A stretch of 64,000 nt of DNA from NCBI GenBank assembly GCA_965198675.1, contig OZ240666.1, forward strand, positions 1,302,001-1,366,000, in the 5' to 3' direction. Positions 1-8,889 of this stretch are shown piece by piece. The notes under the pieces were generated by a model that searched no databases, was not told the DNA's origin, and saw only the letters and a program-made list of their open reading frames with translations. Position numbers and translations under genes: made by a program. The DNA comes from Prochloron sp965198675. GTDB taxonomy: Bacteria; Cyanobacteriota; Cyanobacteriia; Cyanobacteriales; Prochloraceae. How positions within the stretch are numbered: position 1 is the first letter of the stretch; each line of letters starts with the position of its first letter.

Positions 1-1
1 T

Positions 2-787
2 ACTTTGGCAATTTGCGGTATACCCCCTTTTGCTGGTTTTTGGTCGAAAGATGAAATCTTAGGACAAGCTTTTACCGCCAATCCTGCCCTCTGGGCTGTG
101 GGTTGGTTAACCGCAGGGCTGACTGCTTTTTATATGTTCCGCATGTACTTTATGACCTTTGAAGGGGAATTTAAAGGTAAGGATAAGTCCCGGATCGCCC
201 AGTTATCTCAAGGGGATGATAGTAACGGTCATGGTGGTCATAGAGCTTCTCCTCATGAGTCCCCCCTAACCATGACCTTTCCCCTCATAATGCTAGCAAT
301 TCCTTCTGTAGCTATTGGTTGGCTCGGTCGTCCGTGGCATAATGTGTTTGAGGAATTTATATATGCTCCCGGAGAAGCAATTACAGAAGCAATCCATTTT
401 GACAAAACGGAGTTCTTGACTATGGGGGGACTGTCAGTGTTGATTGCTGTGGTTGGGATTATCTTCGCCTTCTTAACCTATCGTCTGGGGAAAATCAATG
501 CAGGGGCGATCGCTGCCAAATACCAGTCCCTTTATCAGTTTTCTCTCAATAAGTGGTACTTCGACGAAATTTATGACTCCTGGTTTGTCCGGGGTAGTCG
601 CCGTTTGGCACGACAAATCATGGAAGTAGACTTTCGGGTTGTAGACGGTGCCGTCAATTTAACTGGTTTGTTAACTATTGTCAGTGGTGAAGGATTGAAA
701 TACCTAGAAAACGGTCGTGCTCAATTCTACGCTCTGATTGTTTTCGGTGCTACTTTGAGCTTTGTGCTCATCTTCAGTATTACTTGA
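2..787 (+). CDS. ndhF: NAD(P)H-quinone oxidoreductase subunit 5 (NdhF), C-terminal part
   Basis: The window opens inside this gene: the frame is open from base 2 and ends at 787, giving about 260 codons of the C-terminal part. NdhF is the NuoL-like antiporter subunit of NDH-1 in the thylakoid membrane, which pumps protons while ferredoxin-derived electrons reduce plastoquinone. The motif PPFAGFWSKDEI near the left edge is the conserved loop of the NdhF/NuoL family. It is followed by hydrophobic segments, a His-rich loop (NGHGGH) and a last membrane helix at the C-terminus, as expected for the lateral-helix end of NdhF. The next gene, ndhD, starts 68 bp downstream on the same strand, the usual ndhF-ndhD order. 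The spacer holds a short GCGCAAAGGC repeat and no obvious terminator, so co-transcription is likely. The truncation is only the window edge. Confidence 0.95.
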   Translation, partial: TLAICGIPPFAGFWSKDEILGQAFTANPALWAVGWLTAGLTAFYMFRMYFMTFEGEFKGKDKSRIAQLSQGDDSNGHGGHRASPHESPLTMTFPLIMLAIPSVAIGWLGRPWHNVFEEFIYAPGEAITEAIHFDKTEFLTMGGLSVLIAVVGIIFAFLTYRLGKINAGAIAAKYQSLYQFSLNKWYFDEIYDSWFVRGSRRLARQIMEVDFRVVDGAVNLTGLLTIVSGEGLKYLENGRAQFYALIVFGATLSFVLIFSIT

Positions 788-855
788 TCTCGCGCAAAGG
801 CGCAAAGGCGCAAAGGGAGGTTTTCCTTGGCGGCTTTGCGTAAAACTAAGGAAAA

Positions 856-2430
856 ATGACAGAATTACCCTGGCTCACTATTACCATTCTCTTTCCCATC
901 GCCGCAGCTTTGTTCATTCCTTTTATTCCCGATAAAGATGGCAAAACTGTGCGGTGGTATGCCCTCATAATCGGGCTGATAGACTTTGCTTTGATTGTCT
1001 ATGCATTCATAATGGGCTACGATCTGAGCAATCCAGAACTACAATTGGTAGACAGTTACTCCTGGATTCCTCAAATTAACCTAAATTGGTCCGTAGGGGC
1101 AGACGGCTTATCCATGCCCCTCATTCTCCTCACAGGCTTTATCACCACCCTAGCCATTATGGCTGCTTGGCCCGTTACTTTCAAGCCCAAGCTCTTTTAC
1201 TTCTTGATGTTGGCTATGTACGGTGGTCAAATCGCCGTCTTTGCCGTTCAGGATATGCTGCTCTTTTTCCTAGTTTGGGAATTGGAGTTAGTACCAGTTT
1301 ACATGATTTTGTCCATTTGGGGAGGCAAAAAGCGCCTCTACGCTGCCACCAAGTTTATCCTCTACACGGCAGGTAGTTCCCTTTTTATCCTCATCGCTGC
1401 CCTAGCCATGGCATTTTATGGCGATACCTTCACTTTTGATATGAGGGCGATCGCCGCCAAAGACTATCCCTTTAACCTGGAAATCTTACTCTACGGCGCT
1501 TTCCTCTTTGCCTACGCCGTCAAACTGCCCATCTTCCCCTTCCACACCTGGCTCCCAGACGCTCACGGGGAAGCTACAGCCCCAGCCCACATGCTCCTGG
1601 CGGGGATTCTGCTGAAAATGGGGGGTTATGCCCTATTGCGCATGAATGCAGGTATGCTCCCCCACGCTCATGCTTTCTTCGCTCCCGCCCTAGTCATTCT
1701 CGGGGTAGTTAACATTATCTACGCCGCTTTAACTTCCTTTGCTCAAAGGAACCTGAAGCGGAAAATTGCCTATTCCTCCATTTCCCACATGGGATTTGTT
1801 TTAATTGGGATGGCCTCCTTTACCGATATCGGGGTTAGTGGTGCCATGCTGCAAATGATATCCCATGGATTAATTGGCGCCAGTCTCTTCTTCATGGTGG
1901 GTTGTACCTACGATCGCACCCACACCCTCATGCTGGATGAAATGGGAGGTGTAGGGCAAAAGATGAAGAAGGTGTTTGCCATGTGGACTACCTGTTCCAT
2001 GGCTTCCCTTGCCTTACCAGGAATGAGCGGTTTTGTAGCAGAAATCATGGTCTTTATAGGCATAGCCACCAGCGATGCCTATAGCTCTTCCTTTAAAATC
2101 TTAGTAGTATTCCTGGCAGCAGTTGGAGTCATTCTCACCCCCATTTATCTCCTCTCCATGCTACGGGAAATGCTCTACGGTCCAGAAAACAAACAATTGG
2201 TGAAAAAGGAAGTTCTGGTGGATGCCGAACCGCGAGAAGTATTTATTATCGCCTGTCTCCTCATCCCCATCATTGGTATAGGTTTATATCCCAAAATTGT
2301 CACCCAAATTTACGATGCTACCACCACGGAATTAACCGCCCTAATGCGCCATTCTGCACCCTCTTTAATCCAGGATACTGCTTTGGCCTTCAAACATTCT
2401 CCATCAATACCCAACAAAGGATTAAACTAA
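856..2430 (+). CDS. ndhD: NAD(P)H-quinone oxidoreductase subunit 4 (NdhD)
   Basis: A 524-residue integral membrane protein of the NuoM/NdhD family, a second proton-pumping antiporter-like subunit of NDH-1. Conserved family features are visible: VGADGLSMPL near residue 80, the charged helix VWELELVPVYM near residue 140, HTWLPDAHGEATAP near residue 235 and a Lys-containing RNLKRKIAYSSISHMG segment near residue 300. About 14 hydrophobic segments fit the usual NdhD topology and the length is normal. The ATG at 856 gives the expected N-terminal membrane helix. Together with the upstream ndhF this suggests the NDH-1L (respiratory/cyclic) type, although assigning it to NdhD1 rather than NdhD2 would need an alignment. 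A dispersed inverted repeat follows 35 bp after the stop and could act as a terminator. Confidence 0.96.
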   Translation: MTELPWLTITILFPIAAALFIPFIPDKDGKTVRWYALIIGLIDFALIVYAFIMGYDLSNPELQLVDSYSWIPQINLNWSVGADGLSMPLILLTGFITTLAIMAAWPVTFKPKLFYFLMLAMYGGQIAVFAVQDMLLFFLVWELELVPVYMILSIWGGKKRLYAATKFILYTAGSSLFILIAALAMAFYGDTFTFDMRAIAAKDYPFNLEILLYGAFLFAYAVKLPIFPFHTWLPDAHGEATAPAHMLLAGILLKMGGYALLRMNAGMLPHAHAFFAPALVILGVVNIIYAALTSFAQRNLKRKIAYSSISHMGFVLIGMASFTDIGVSGAMLQMISHGLIGASLFFMVGCTYDRTHTLMLDEMGGVGQKMKKVFAMWTTCSMASLALPGMSGFVAEIMVFIGIATSDAYSSSFKILVVFLAAVGVILTPIYLLSMLREMLYGPENKQLVKKEVLVDAEPREVFIIACLLIPIIGIGLYPKIVTQIYDATTTELTALMRHSAPSLIQDTALAFKHSPSIPNKGLN

Positions 2431-2464
2431 TGTAGGGGCGCACAGCGGTGCGCTCATCAGAATT

Positions 2465-2544
2465 GTAGGTTGGGTTGAGGTCACGAAACCCAACAAGCCC
2501 TTGGAGATTTGTGTTGGGTTTTGCGATGGCTCTACCCAACCTAC
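2465..2544. repeat. Dispersed inverted repeat, family R1 (GTAGGTTGGGTTGAGG)
   Basis: Both ends carry complementary arms: GTAGGTTGGGTTGAGG on the left and CTCTACCCAACCTAC on the right, with an inner pair CGAAACCCAAC / GTTGGGTTT. The same repeat occurs at 7499-7598 and 12312-12388, and a half copy lies near 47473. All are intergenic. It lies just after ndhD and could fold as a hairpin terminator, but no T-run follows. The rest of 2431-2665 contains nothing else recognisable. Confidence 0.8.
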
Positions 2545-2665
2545 TATATAATATGTTAAAAAAGTCTACAAAACGAAGCTAGAGGCAACACAGGTCGAAA
2601 AACGTTAGATTCTTAGCCCGTTTATAAAATTTTTCCCCTAAGGTGGGCGATGCCTACTTAGTGAA

Positions 2666-3900
2666 ATGAACAAATTAAATTTACGGTTTCAATTTTTTTT
2701 ATTATCCTTATCAATTATTGTCATCGCTCTATTTTTATTTTCCGCCAATAATGCAGAAGCAAGACATACCCTGGAAACCAGCTATAGTCTAGCAAATAAG
2801 GATTGGTGCGATCCATTAAACTTTAAAGATAATGCTCAATATTTATCCAATCAATTAAGCATGCTGACAGCAGAATCAGCATCTCCTCTGTTAGGGCTAA
2901 CTCTTGTGGGCACATTCAAAAATATTTGTGCTCCTGATGAGTTGAGAGACTTACTCCCTTGGTATTATCAATGGGACTTTTTGGGCACCATGTTAGGAAT
3001 ACTTATCCTCGTGATGTTCAAAGACACCGGACTAACGTTTTTAGGTCCTATTAAAAAGCCTCTAGATGCTCTTGGGGAAGTGATTAACGTCCTGGGAGGC
3101 ATTGTTACTCTACCCATTGCTGTCACCTATTTTTCCGATGGTACCGCCTATGAAATTGCTGATTTGATTGTGTCAATATCTCATGGTCTCCTACCAGTTG
3201 CTCATGCAGCAGAGAGCGTAACGTTACGCTCTCTGCTGCCCTATTGCTTTTACCAGGTAAAATCATAGGCATAATGATGGGTTTGCTCATATATAGTGTA
3301 GTTTGGATCCTGGGTAATACTATTGAAGTTCTTATCCTTATTTCCCCTGTTCCTTTCATTGACACTGCCTTAAAAAGCCTGCGGTCATTTCTGCTGGTGG
3401 CTTTTACATTCATTGCTTACCAATTTCCAGTCCAGGGTGCTATAATAGCATTGATAATTATCTTTATATCCTGGCGTGTTTTTGGCTGGTCATACCGTTT
3501 ATTCACCTTTGGTTTTCTCTTTGGTGCTGATTTTCTTGGGTTTTGTGCTAATTTTTTCAGGGAAAAACGACAAAATACTACTATGGAGGAAAAAAATGGC
3601 ATCCTTGCTTTTACTGGCGAAGATATTGTTCGACCGAAAAACCGTTCTCTTGGACGCTTGTACAAGAATGAAAGTGGAGATTTAGAATTTATCTATTATC
3701 CCTGGTTGATATTACCGTCACGACATATTAGCCTTGATAAGGAAAATACGATTGTAGTCAGGGGCAAAATCTTCAACGTTATTGCCAAAAGAGATTCATC
3801 AACTGAAAAGAACCAAACCTTATTCACACTTCCTCCCCGTTACCGTGGAAAGGAAGATTCTCTTGAAACATATCTGGAACTGCCAATTATCAGAAGGTAG
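2666..3900 (+). pseudogene. Membrane protein of unknown function, split by a 34-bp palindrome
   Basis: Two overlapping frames (2666-3268 and 3244-3900) read as the two halves of one protein. The first half has a signal-anchor (residues 8-28), a soluble part with Asp and Cys residues, and two hydrophobic segments. The second half has three or four hydrophobic segments and a basic soluble tail. At 3206-3239 a perfect 34-bp palindrome shifts the frame. Removing 32 bp (one copy of the flanking TGC direct repeat plus the palindrome) joins the halves in frame and gives exactly 401 codons including the stop. I do not recognise the family. The palindrome looks like an insertion and the intact gene is the likely ancestor. 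As the sequence stands, only a 200-residue truncated product would be made from the first ATG. Confidence 0.7.
3206..3239. repeat. Perfect 34-bp palindrome inside a coding region
   Basis: The left arm GCAGCAGAGAGCGTAAC is followed directly by its exact reverse complement, with no loop. TGC occurs at both borders (3205-3207 and 3237-3239), as expected if a 32-bp unit was added with a 3-bp duplication. It interrupts the surrounding membrane-protein gene. I see no second copy of this sequence in the window. Confidence 0.85.
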
Positions 3901-3959
3901 GGCGCTATCCCAGCACCTTGTCCTTGAGGTAGAATGAGATCGCCCTATATTTCTATCAG

Positions 3960-4072
3960 ACTCATGAAGGTGGGCAATGCCCACCCTACTAGCTTCGACG
4001 TCCATCTGCGGGACGCCAAAGGCGGGACGCTTACGCAAAGCTTACGCAAAGCTTACGCAAAGCTTCGCAATC
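3960..4072. repeat. Composite of dispersed repeats R8 (GTGGGCAATGCCCAC) and R4
   Basis: The 280-bp gap between the split membrane gene and the sugar phosphorylase gene holds a short palindrome AGGTGGGCAATGCCCACCCT, a family common in this window. It is followed by GGGACGCCAAAGGCGGGACG and three tandem GCTTACGCAAA units. Nothing gene-like is seen in 3901-4180. Confidence 0.6.
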
Positions 4073-4180
4073 AAAAGTTACAATATATTAAGACAGGGTA
4101 ATTATCTCTTCCCCTTTTCATCTATAATTGAGAAGAGTAAGGGCAGATAATGCCCTATTTTTTATAGTTACTTAATATCC

Positions 4181-5944
4181 ATGAACGAATACGAAACAAC
4201 TTTTTTATTGCGAGTTCTGCCTTTACTGAAGCAACTTTATGACGACAAAACTGTAGATAGAGCTATCGATAATATTTTTGCCCTCCTACAACACAAGTTT
4301 GGCTCCTTCCCAGAAGAAAATATCTATAAATGGAGCGAAGATAACGTTATTTTAATTACCTATGGGGACAGCATCAAAGGCAATGCCGATGAAAAACCCC
4401 TCGTAACCCTACAGCATTTTCTCACCAAACACCTCCAAGACACCATTACTGGGGTTCACCTGCTGCCATTCTTTCCCTACTCCTCCGACGATGGCTTTGC
4501 TGTCATGGACTATCTCGCTGTGAATCCAGATTTGGGAGATTGGGAAGATATTAAAAAGATTAGTAACCAGTTTAATTTAATGGTAGATTTGGTGATCAAT
4601 CACATTTCCAGCAAGAGTGAGTGGTTCAGACAGTTTAAGCAAGGAATCAAACCGGGAGTGGATTATTTTATCGAAGTGGACCCATCAACAGATCTCTCGG
4701 CAGTGGTTCGTCCCCGGAGCAGTCCTTTATTAGCTAAAGTGGATACAGTAAACGGTGAGAAGCATGTATGGGCAACCTTCAGTCACGACCAAATCGACCT
4801 GGATTTTACTAACCCTGATGTCTTGCTGGAATTTATCAAAATCATTCTCTTTTACGTGGAAATGGGTGCCAAATACATTCGCTTAGATGCGATTGGTTAC
4901 CTCTGGAAAAAAATCGGCACTGGTTCCATTCATCTTCCCGAAACTCATACTATGATTAAACTACTGCGGGAAATACTCCAAATGGTAGATTCATCAGTAG
5001 CTTTAATTACGGAAACTAACGTACCAAATCGAGAAAACCTCAGTTATTTTGGCAATCGGAATGAGGTTCATATGATTTACAATTTTAGCCTCCCTCCTTT
5101 GATTATCAATGCCTTAATTAGAGGAGAATCCAATCATTTAATGACCTGGATGATGAGTATGCCCCCAGCTCCCCTAGGGTGTACTTATCTCAATTTTACC
5201 GCTTCTCATGATGGTATCGGTCTCCGTCCTGCTGAAGGTATCCTGACTCCAGAAGAGTCGGCAACTTTGGTGGAGACCATGAAGCAATTCGGCGCGGAAA
5301 TTACCATGAGAACCGGGAATGATGGCCAAGAATATCTCTATGAAGTTAATATTTCCCTTTTTGATGCTTTCAAGGGCACTATCCAGGGGGAAGATGAATG
5401 GCAAATTGAGCGGTTTCTCTGCTCCCAAATTATTGCTATGTCAATAGAGGGCATTCCCGCTTTCTACATTCACAGTTTGTTAGCAACGCCTAATGACGTA
5501 GAACATGTTCGTCAAACTGGGAGGAAGCGATCCATTAATCGTCACCAATGGAATGAAGTAGCATTGACACAACAGCTGAATAATCCCAATTCTAACCAAT
5601 CGCGAGTCTTGGGGGAGCTTTCTCGCTTGATTCGTATCCGTCGCCGTCAGAAAGCTTTTCACCCCAATGCTACTCAATATACCCTCCATTTGGGCAACTC
5701 TCTATTTGGCTTTTGGCGACAAAGTATGAGTCGAGATCAGAGCATTTTTTCCATTCACAACGTCACCGATCGCCCCCAGATACTATACTTATCAGAATTA
5801 AATATTTACGATACTGATAATTGGTGCGACTTGATGGGATCTGGACAACTTGAGGATATCCGTGGTGAATTGACTTTAAAACCATATCAGTCCGTATGGC
5901 TGACTAATAAATCCTGTGCTATTCTTGACAAATATACCAAGTAA
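4181..5944 (+). CDS. GH13 family sugar phosphorylase (sucrose/glucosylglycerate phosphorylase-like)
   Basis: A 587-residue protein of glycoside hydrolase family 13, subfamily 18 type, which uses phosphate to split sucrose or related glucosides and releases glucose 1-phosphate in the cytoplasm. Catalytic landmarks are visible: VDLVINH near residue 150 (conserved region I), YIRLDAIGYLWK near residue 228 with the nucleophile Asp, LITETNVP near residue 278 with the acid/base Glu, and ASHDGIGLRP near residue 344 with the transition-state Asp. There is no signal peptide. The C-terminal beta domain is present (residues about 500-587). Family members in cyanobacteria may act on sucrose, glucosylglycerol or glucosylglycerate, and the sequence alone does not decide which. 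The start is chosen at the ATG at 4181, where homology begins within 40 residues. The gene stands alone between repeats. Confidence 0.85.
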   Translation: MNEYETTFLLRVLPLLKQLYDDKTVDRAIDNIFALLQHKFGSFPEENIYKWSEDNVILITYGDSIKGNADEKPLVTLQHFLTKHLQDTITGVHLLPFFPYSSDDGFAVMDYLAVNPDLGDWEDIKKISNQFNLMVDLVINHISSKSEWFRQFKQGIKPGVDYFIEVDPSTDLSAVVRPRSSPLLAKVDTVNGEKHVWATFSHDQIDLDFTNPDVLLEFIKIILFYVEMGAKYIRLDAIGYLWKKIGTGSIHLPETHTMIKLLREILQMVDSSVALITETNVPNRENLSYFGNRNEVHMIYNFSLPPLIINALIRGESNHLMTWMMSMPPAPLGCTYLNFTASHDGIGLRPAEGILTPEESATLVETMKQFGAEITMRTGNDGQEYLYEVNISLFDAFKGTIQGEDEWQIERFLCSQIIAMSIEGIPAFYIHSLLATPNDVEHVRQTGRKRSINRHQWNEVALTQQLNNPNSNQSRVLGELSRLIRIRRRQKAFHPNATQYTLHLGNSLFGFWRQSMSRDQSIFSIHNVTDRPQILYLSELNIYDTDNWCDLMGSGQLEDIRGELTLKPYQSVWLTNKSCAILDKYTK

Positions 5945-6150
5945 TGTACTATGGTAGATATTGGTCAGGACTCAGTAGGGGCGATCGCTAGGGAGCCGCC
6001 CTCGCGCGGGTCGCTACTATTTGAATTCTTGAATGATGAATTTCGAGATATATTAACTTCACTAAGTTACAATGTGTGAAAAGTGGATTGTATCTATTAG
6101 AGTAGTAGTACGTCTAACCTAAATTGGTTGCTATATTTAACGATGGGTGG

Positions 6151-6202
6151 ATCCCCCCGCCTGACGGCACCCCCCGCGTAGCGGGGGGATTAAGGGGGGA
6201 TC
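6151..6202. repeat. Dispersed repeat R3 (GATCCCCCC...GGGGGGATC)
   Basis: An imperfect inverted repeat with C-rich and G-rich arms (GGATCCCCCCGCC and GGGGGGATTAAGGGGGGATC). Related copies lie at about 10122-10186, 13631-13700 and 50704-50825. The remaining 5945-6248 spacer also carries a HIP1 site and an AT-rich stretch before the next gene, but no other feature. Confidence 0.7.
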
Positions 6203-6248
6203 GTATTCAATATATACTCTAAACGGTTAAATCAAGCGAGGATGTTTC

Positions 6249-7490
6249 ATGAAAGTAAATTTGCAGGTAGTTTTGAGCGATTCCCATGTTGACGTAAGTC
6301 AAAAAAGTAACCAGCGTCAACTTGCTATTTCCATTGCTGCCCTGGGGAATTTAAAAGAGCGCAATTTGCCCTTGAATCTTTGTTTAGTACTGGATCGCAG
6401 CGGTTCTATGCAAGAACAACCCATAGAAAGGGTAAAAGAGGCAACCATTACCTTAGTTAAAAAATTAAAACCGACAGATCGCCTGTCCATCATCTCTTTT
6501 AATCATCGAGCCAAGGTATTAGTCCCCAACGCAACCGTAGCCGAGATAGATGACGTTAAAAATCAGCTTCGCCAACTGAAAGCTGATGGGGGAACAGCCA
6601 TTGATGAAGGGATTAAACTGGGTTTAGATGAAGTAATCAAAGGTAAACAAGACAGTGTTTCCCAAATTTTCCTCCTCACTGACGGGGAAAATGAGCATGG
6701 GAATAATCAACAGTGTCTCAAACTGGCAGAGTCAGCCTCTTCTCATAACATTACCTTGAACACCCTAGGATTTGGTAGTCATTGGAACCAAGACGTGTTA
6801 GAAAAAATTGCCGATTCTGCTAGGGGTACTCTAGCTTACATCGAGAGACCGGAACAGGCAGTGGAAAAGTTCGGCGAGCTGTTTAGTCGCATTCAGTCCG
6901 TAGGTTTAACCAATGCCTATCTTTTAATGGAGTTAATGCCCCAAGTGCGATTGGCAGAACTGAAACCAGTAGCACAAATAGCCCCCGATACTATTGAGTT
7001 GCCAGTACAGCAAGAAGGGGCACGTTATATCTTCCGCTTAGGGGACTTAATGGGCAATGTTTCCCGAGTAGTATTGGCTAATCTCTATTTGGCGAACCTC
7101 CCTTTAGGAATAAACACCATTGCCAAGGTGCAAGTGCGCTATGAGGATCCAGAAACCGGGAAAGAAAAGTTACTGTCGGAAACAATACCTGTCGAAATCC
7201 AGGTACAACAGACATATCGACCCCAACTGGATCCGACGGTACAGAAATATATCCTTGCTTTGGCTAAATACCGTCAAACTCAGATTGCCGAGACAAAATT
7301 GCAACAAGGCGATCGCTCTGGTGCTGCCACCATGCTCCAAACTGCTGCCAAAACTGCCCTCCAACTGGGAGATAAATCCGGGGCGACGGTGTTGCAAACC
7401 AGCGCTACTCGCTTGCAATCTGGCTCCGAACTTTCCCCAGCAGAGCAGAAAAAAACCCGCATTGTGTCTAAGACTATCCTACAAGAATAA
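6249..7490 (+). CDS. VWA domain-containing protein
   Basis: A 413-residue soluble protein with a von Willebrand factor A domain. The metal-binding MIDAS is complete: DRSGS at residues 49-53, the conserved Thr in DGGTAIDEG near residue 118 and LLTDGEN near residue 148. A second beta-rich region follows (residues 215-310), then an Ala/Gln-rich helical tail (320-400). VWA proteins of this type usually act as scaffolds or chaperone-like partners in protein complexes; the partner is not evident here. The ATG at 6249 is preceded by GCGAGGA at a suitable distance. There is no signal peptide or transmembrane segment, so it is probably cytoplasmic. Neighbouring genes give no functional hint. Confidence 0.85.
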   Translation: MKVNLQVVLSDSHVDVSQKSNQRQLAISIAALGNLKERNLPLNLCLVLDRSGSMQEQPIERVKEATITLVKKLKPTDRLSIISFNHRAKVLVPNATVAEIDDVKNQLRQLKADGGTAIDEGIKLGLDEVIKGKQDSVSQIFLLTDGENEHGNNQQCLKLAESASSHNITLNTLGFGSHWNQDVLEKIADSARGTLAYIERPEQAVEKFGELFSRIQSVGLTNAYLLMELMPQVRLAELKPVAQIAPDTIELPVQQEGARYIFRLGDLMGNVSRVVLANLYLANLPLGINTIAKVQVRYEDPETGKEKLLSETIPVEIQVQQTYRPQLDPTVQKYILALAKYRQTQIAETKLQQGDRSGAATMLQTAAKTALQLGDKSGATVLQTSATRLQSGSELSPAEQKKTRIVSKTILQE

Positions 7491-7498
7491 ATTCGACT

Positions 7499-7598
7499 GT
7501 AGGTTGGGTTGAGGCACGAAACCCAACAGCGCACCCACCCCCTGCGCCCCCCTCCCAGGAGGGGGGATGGGGGGTGGGTTGCGCTCTACCCAACCTAC
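7499..7598. repeat. R1 repeat with a second palindrome (R9) nested in its loop
   Basis: The outer arms are GTAGGTTGGGTTGAGG and its complement ending CCAACCTAC. Inside the loop, about 7534-7580, lies a C-rich/G-rich palindrome (CCCACCCCC ... GGGGGGTGGG, centre CCTCCCAGGAGG) that is absent from the R1 copies at 2465 and 12312. Related R9 palindromes occur at 38030-38074 and 49846-49891. Confidence 0.75.
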
Positions 7599-7660
7599 GG
7601 CTCATGGTAATTATCCGAATTTGATATAAGCAACAGTGTCGAACCTTTGTTTATTTTTTT

Positions 7661-7689
7661 TGTTTCATATCAAAAAAACTTGATATAAT
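7661..7689 (+). promoter_or_regulatory. ArsR/SmtB-type operator overlapping a promoter
   Basis: A perfect 7-6-7 inverted repeat, ATATCAA-N6-TTGATAT, lies at 7667-7686. Its right half overlaps a TATAAT hexamer at 7684-7689, with TTGTTT-like bases 17 bp upstream as a weak -35. The translation start of gap is 31 bp downstream. ATCAA-N-TTGAT palindromes are the known target shape of cyanobacterial ArsR repressors, and binding here would block RNA polymerase until arsenite is present. No arsR gene is visible in the window, so the repressor would be encoded elsewhere. Confidence 0.7.
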
Positions 7690-7720
7690 ACCTCAAAGAA
7701 TATGAACACAGAGGACAAAA

Positions 7721-8731
7721 ATGGCAGTTAGGGTAGGGATTAACGGCTTTGGCAGAATCGGCAGGTTAGCTCTCAGGGCTGGTTGGGGATATCCAGAGTT
7801 AGAGTTTGTCCACATTAATGAAATTAAAGGCGGAGCAGTGACAGCAGCCCACCTGCTTGAATTTGATTCTGTTCATGGTGCCTGGAAGTCAGTAGGGGTG
7901 GAAGACGATACCCTCCTTATTGAGGGCAAATATCTCAGTTTCAGCGAATATTCCACCCCAGGGGAAGTCCCTTGGGAAGATTTCGGGGTGGATATAGTCT
8001 TGGAGAGTTCCGGAGAATTCCGCACACCCTCCACCCTAAAACCCTACTTTAAACGAGGAGTGGCCAAAGTAATTGTGGCTGCACCTGTCAAGGAAGAAGC
8101 TTTAAATATTGTCATGGGGGTAAATGACCATCTCTACGAGGAGTCAAAGCACCATCTCTTGACAGCAGCTTCCTGCACTACCAACTGTTTAGCACCTGTG
8201 GTCAAAGTAATTCACGAAGGACTGGGTATTCGTCATGGGGTAATTACCACTATTCATGATGTCACCAATACCCAAACTATTGTCGATAAGCCCCACAAAG
8301 ATCTCCGCCGTGCTCGCTCTTGCTTACAATCTCTAGTCCCCACTACAACTGGTTCAGCCACAGCTATTACCCTCATTTATCCAGAATTAAAAGGCAAACT
8401 CAATGGTGTTGCAGTGAGAGTCCCTTTGCTCAACGCTTCCCTGACAGACTGTGTGTTTGAAGTCCGAAGACCTACCACCGTAGCAGAGGTAAATAGCTTG
8501 CTGAAAACCGCAGCCAACACCCCACCTCTGCGGGGGATTCTCGGTTATGAAGAACGTCCTTTAGTCTCCATAGACTACAAAGATGACCCCCGTTCATCCA
8601 TAATAGATGCCCTTTCAACCATGGTGGTGGACGATACCCAAATTAAGATTTTGGCCTGGTACGACAACGAGTGGGGATACGCAAATCGCATGGTCGAACT
8701 GGCTTGCAAAGTTGCAACCATCCCAAAATAA
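7721..8731 (+). CDS. gap: ArsJ-associated glyceraldehyde-3-phosphate dehydrogenase
   Basis: A 336-residue type I GAPDH. The nucleotide-binding GFGRIGR lies at residues 9-15, the active-site AASCTTNCLAP near residue 150 has the catalytic Cys, and YDNEWGYANRM is near the C-terminus. In the arsenate-resistance pathway this enzyme uses arsenate in place of phosphate to form 1-arseno-3-phosphoglycerate, which ArsJ exports. The gene directly downstream encodes an ArsJ-like MFS protein and an ArsR-type operator lies upstream, so this specialised role is favoured over glycolytic GAPDH. The sequence also looks like the ArsJ-linked clade (for example HLLEFDSVHG near residue 47), judged by eye. The ATG at 7721 follows AGAGGACAAAA. 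Confidence 0.9.
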   Translation: MAVRVGINGFGRIGRLALRAGWGYPELEFVHINEIKGGAVTAAHLLEFDSVHGAWKSVGVEDDTLLIEGKYLSFSEYSTPGEVPWEDFGVDIVLESSGEFRTPSTLKPYFKRGVAKVIVAAPVKEEALNIVMGVNDHLYEESKHHLLTAASCTTNCLAPVVKVIHEGLGIRHGVITTIHDVTNTQTIVDKPHKDLRRARSCLQSLVPTTTGSATAITLIYPELKGKLNGVAVRVPLLNASLTDCVFEVRRPTTVAEVNSLLKTAANTPPLRGILGYEERPLVSIDYKDDPRSSIIDALSTMVVDDTQIKILAWYDNEWGYANRMVELACKVATIPK

Positions 8732-8889
8732 GATGAGACAATTAAATAAAATTATTATGCAAACAAATATAAGCTAATAAACCCTCTCTTTTCTCTTTCT
8801 CTGCGTCCTCTGCGTCTCTGCGGTTCTATTATATAAAAAAGTAATGTATAAAAAATTTACGTTTAAACAACTCTGCACTGAGTAAATAT

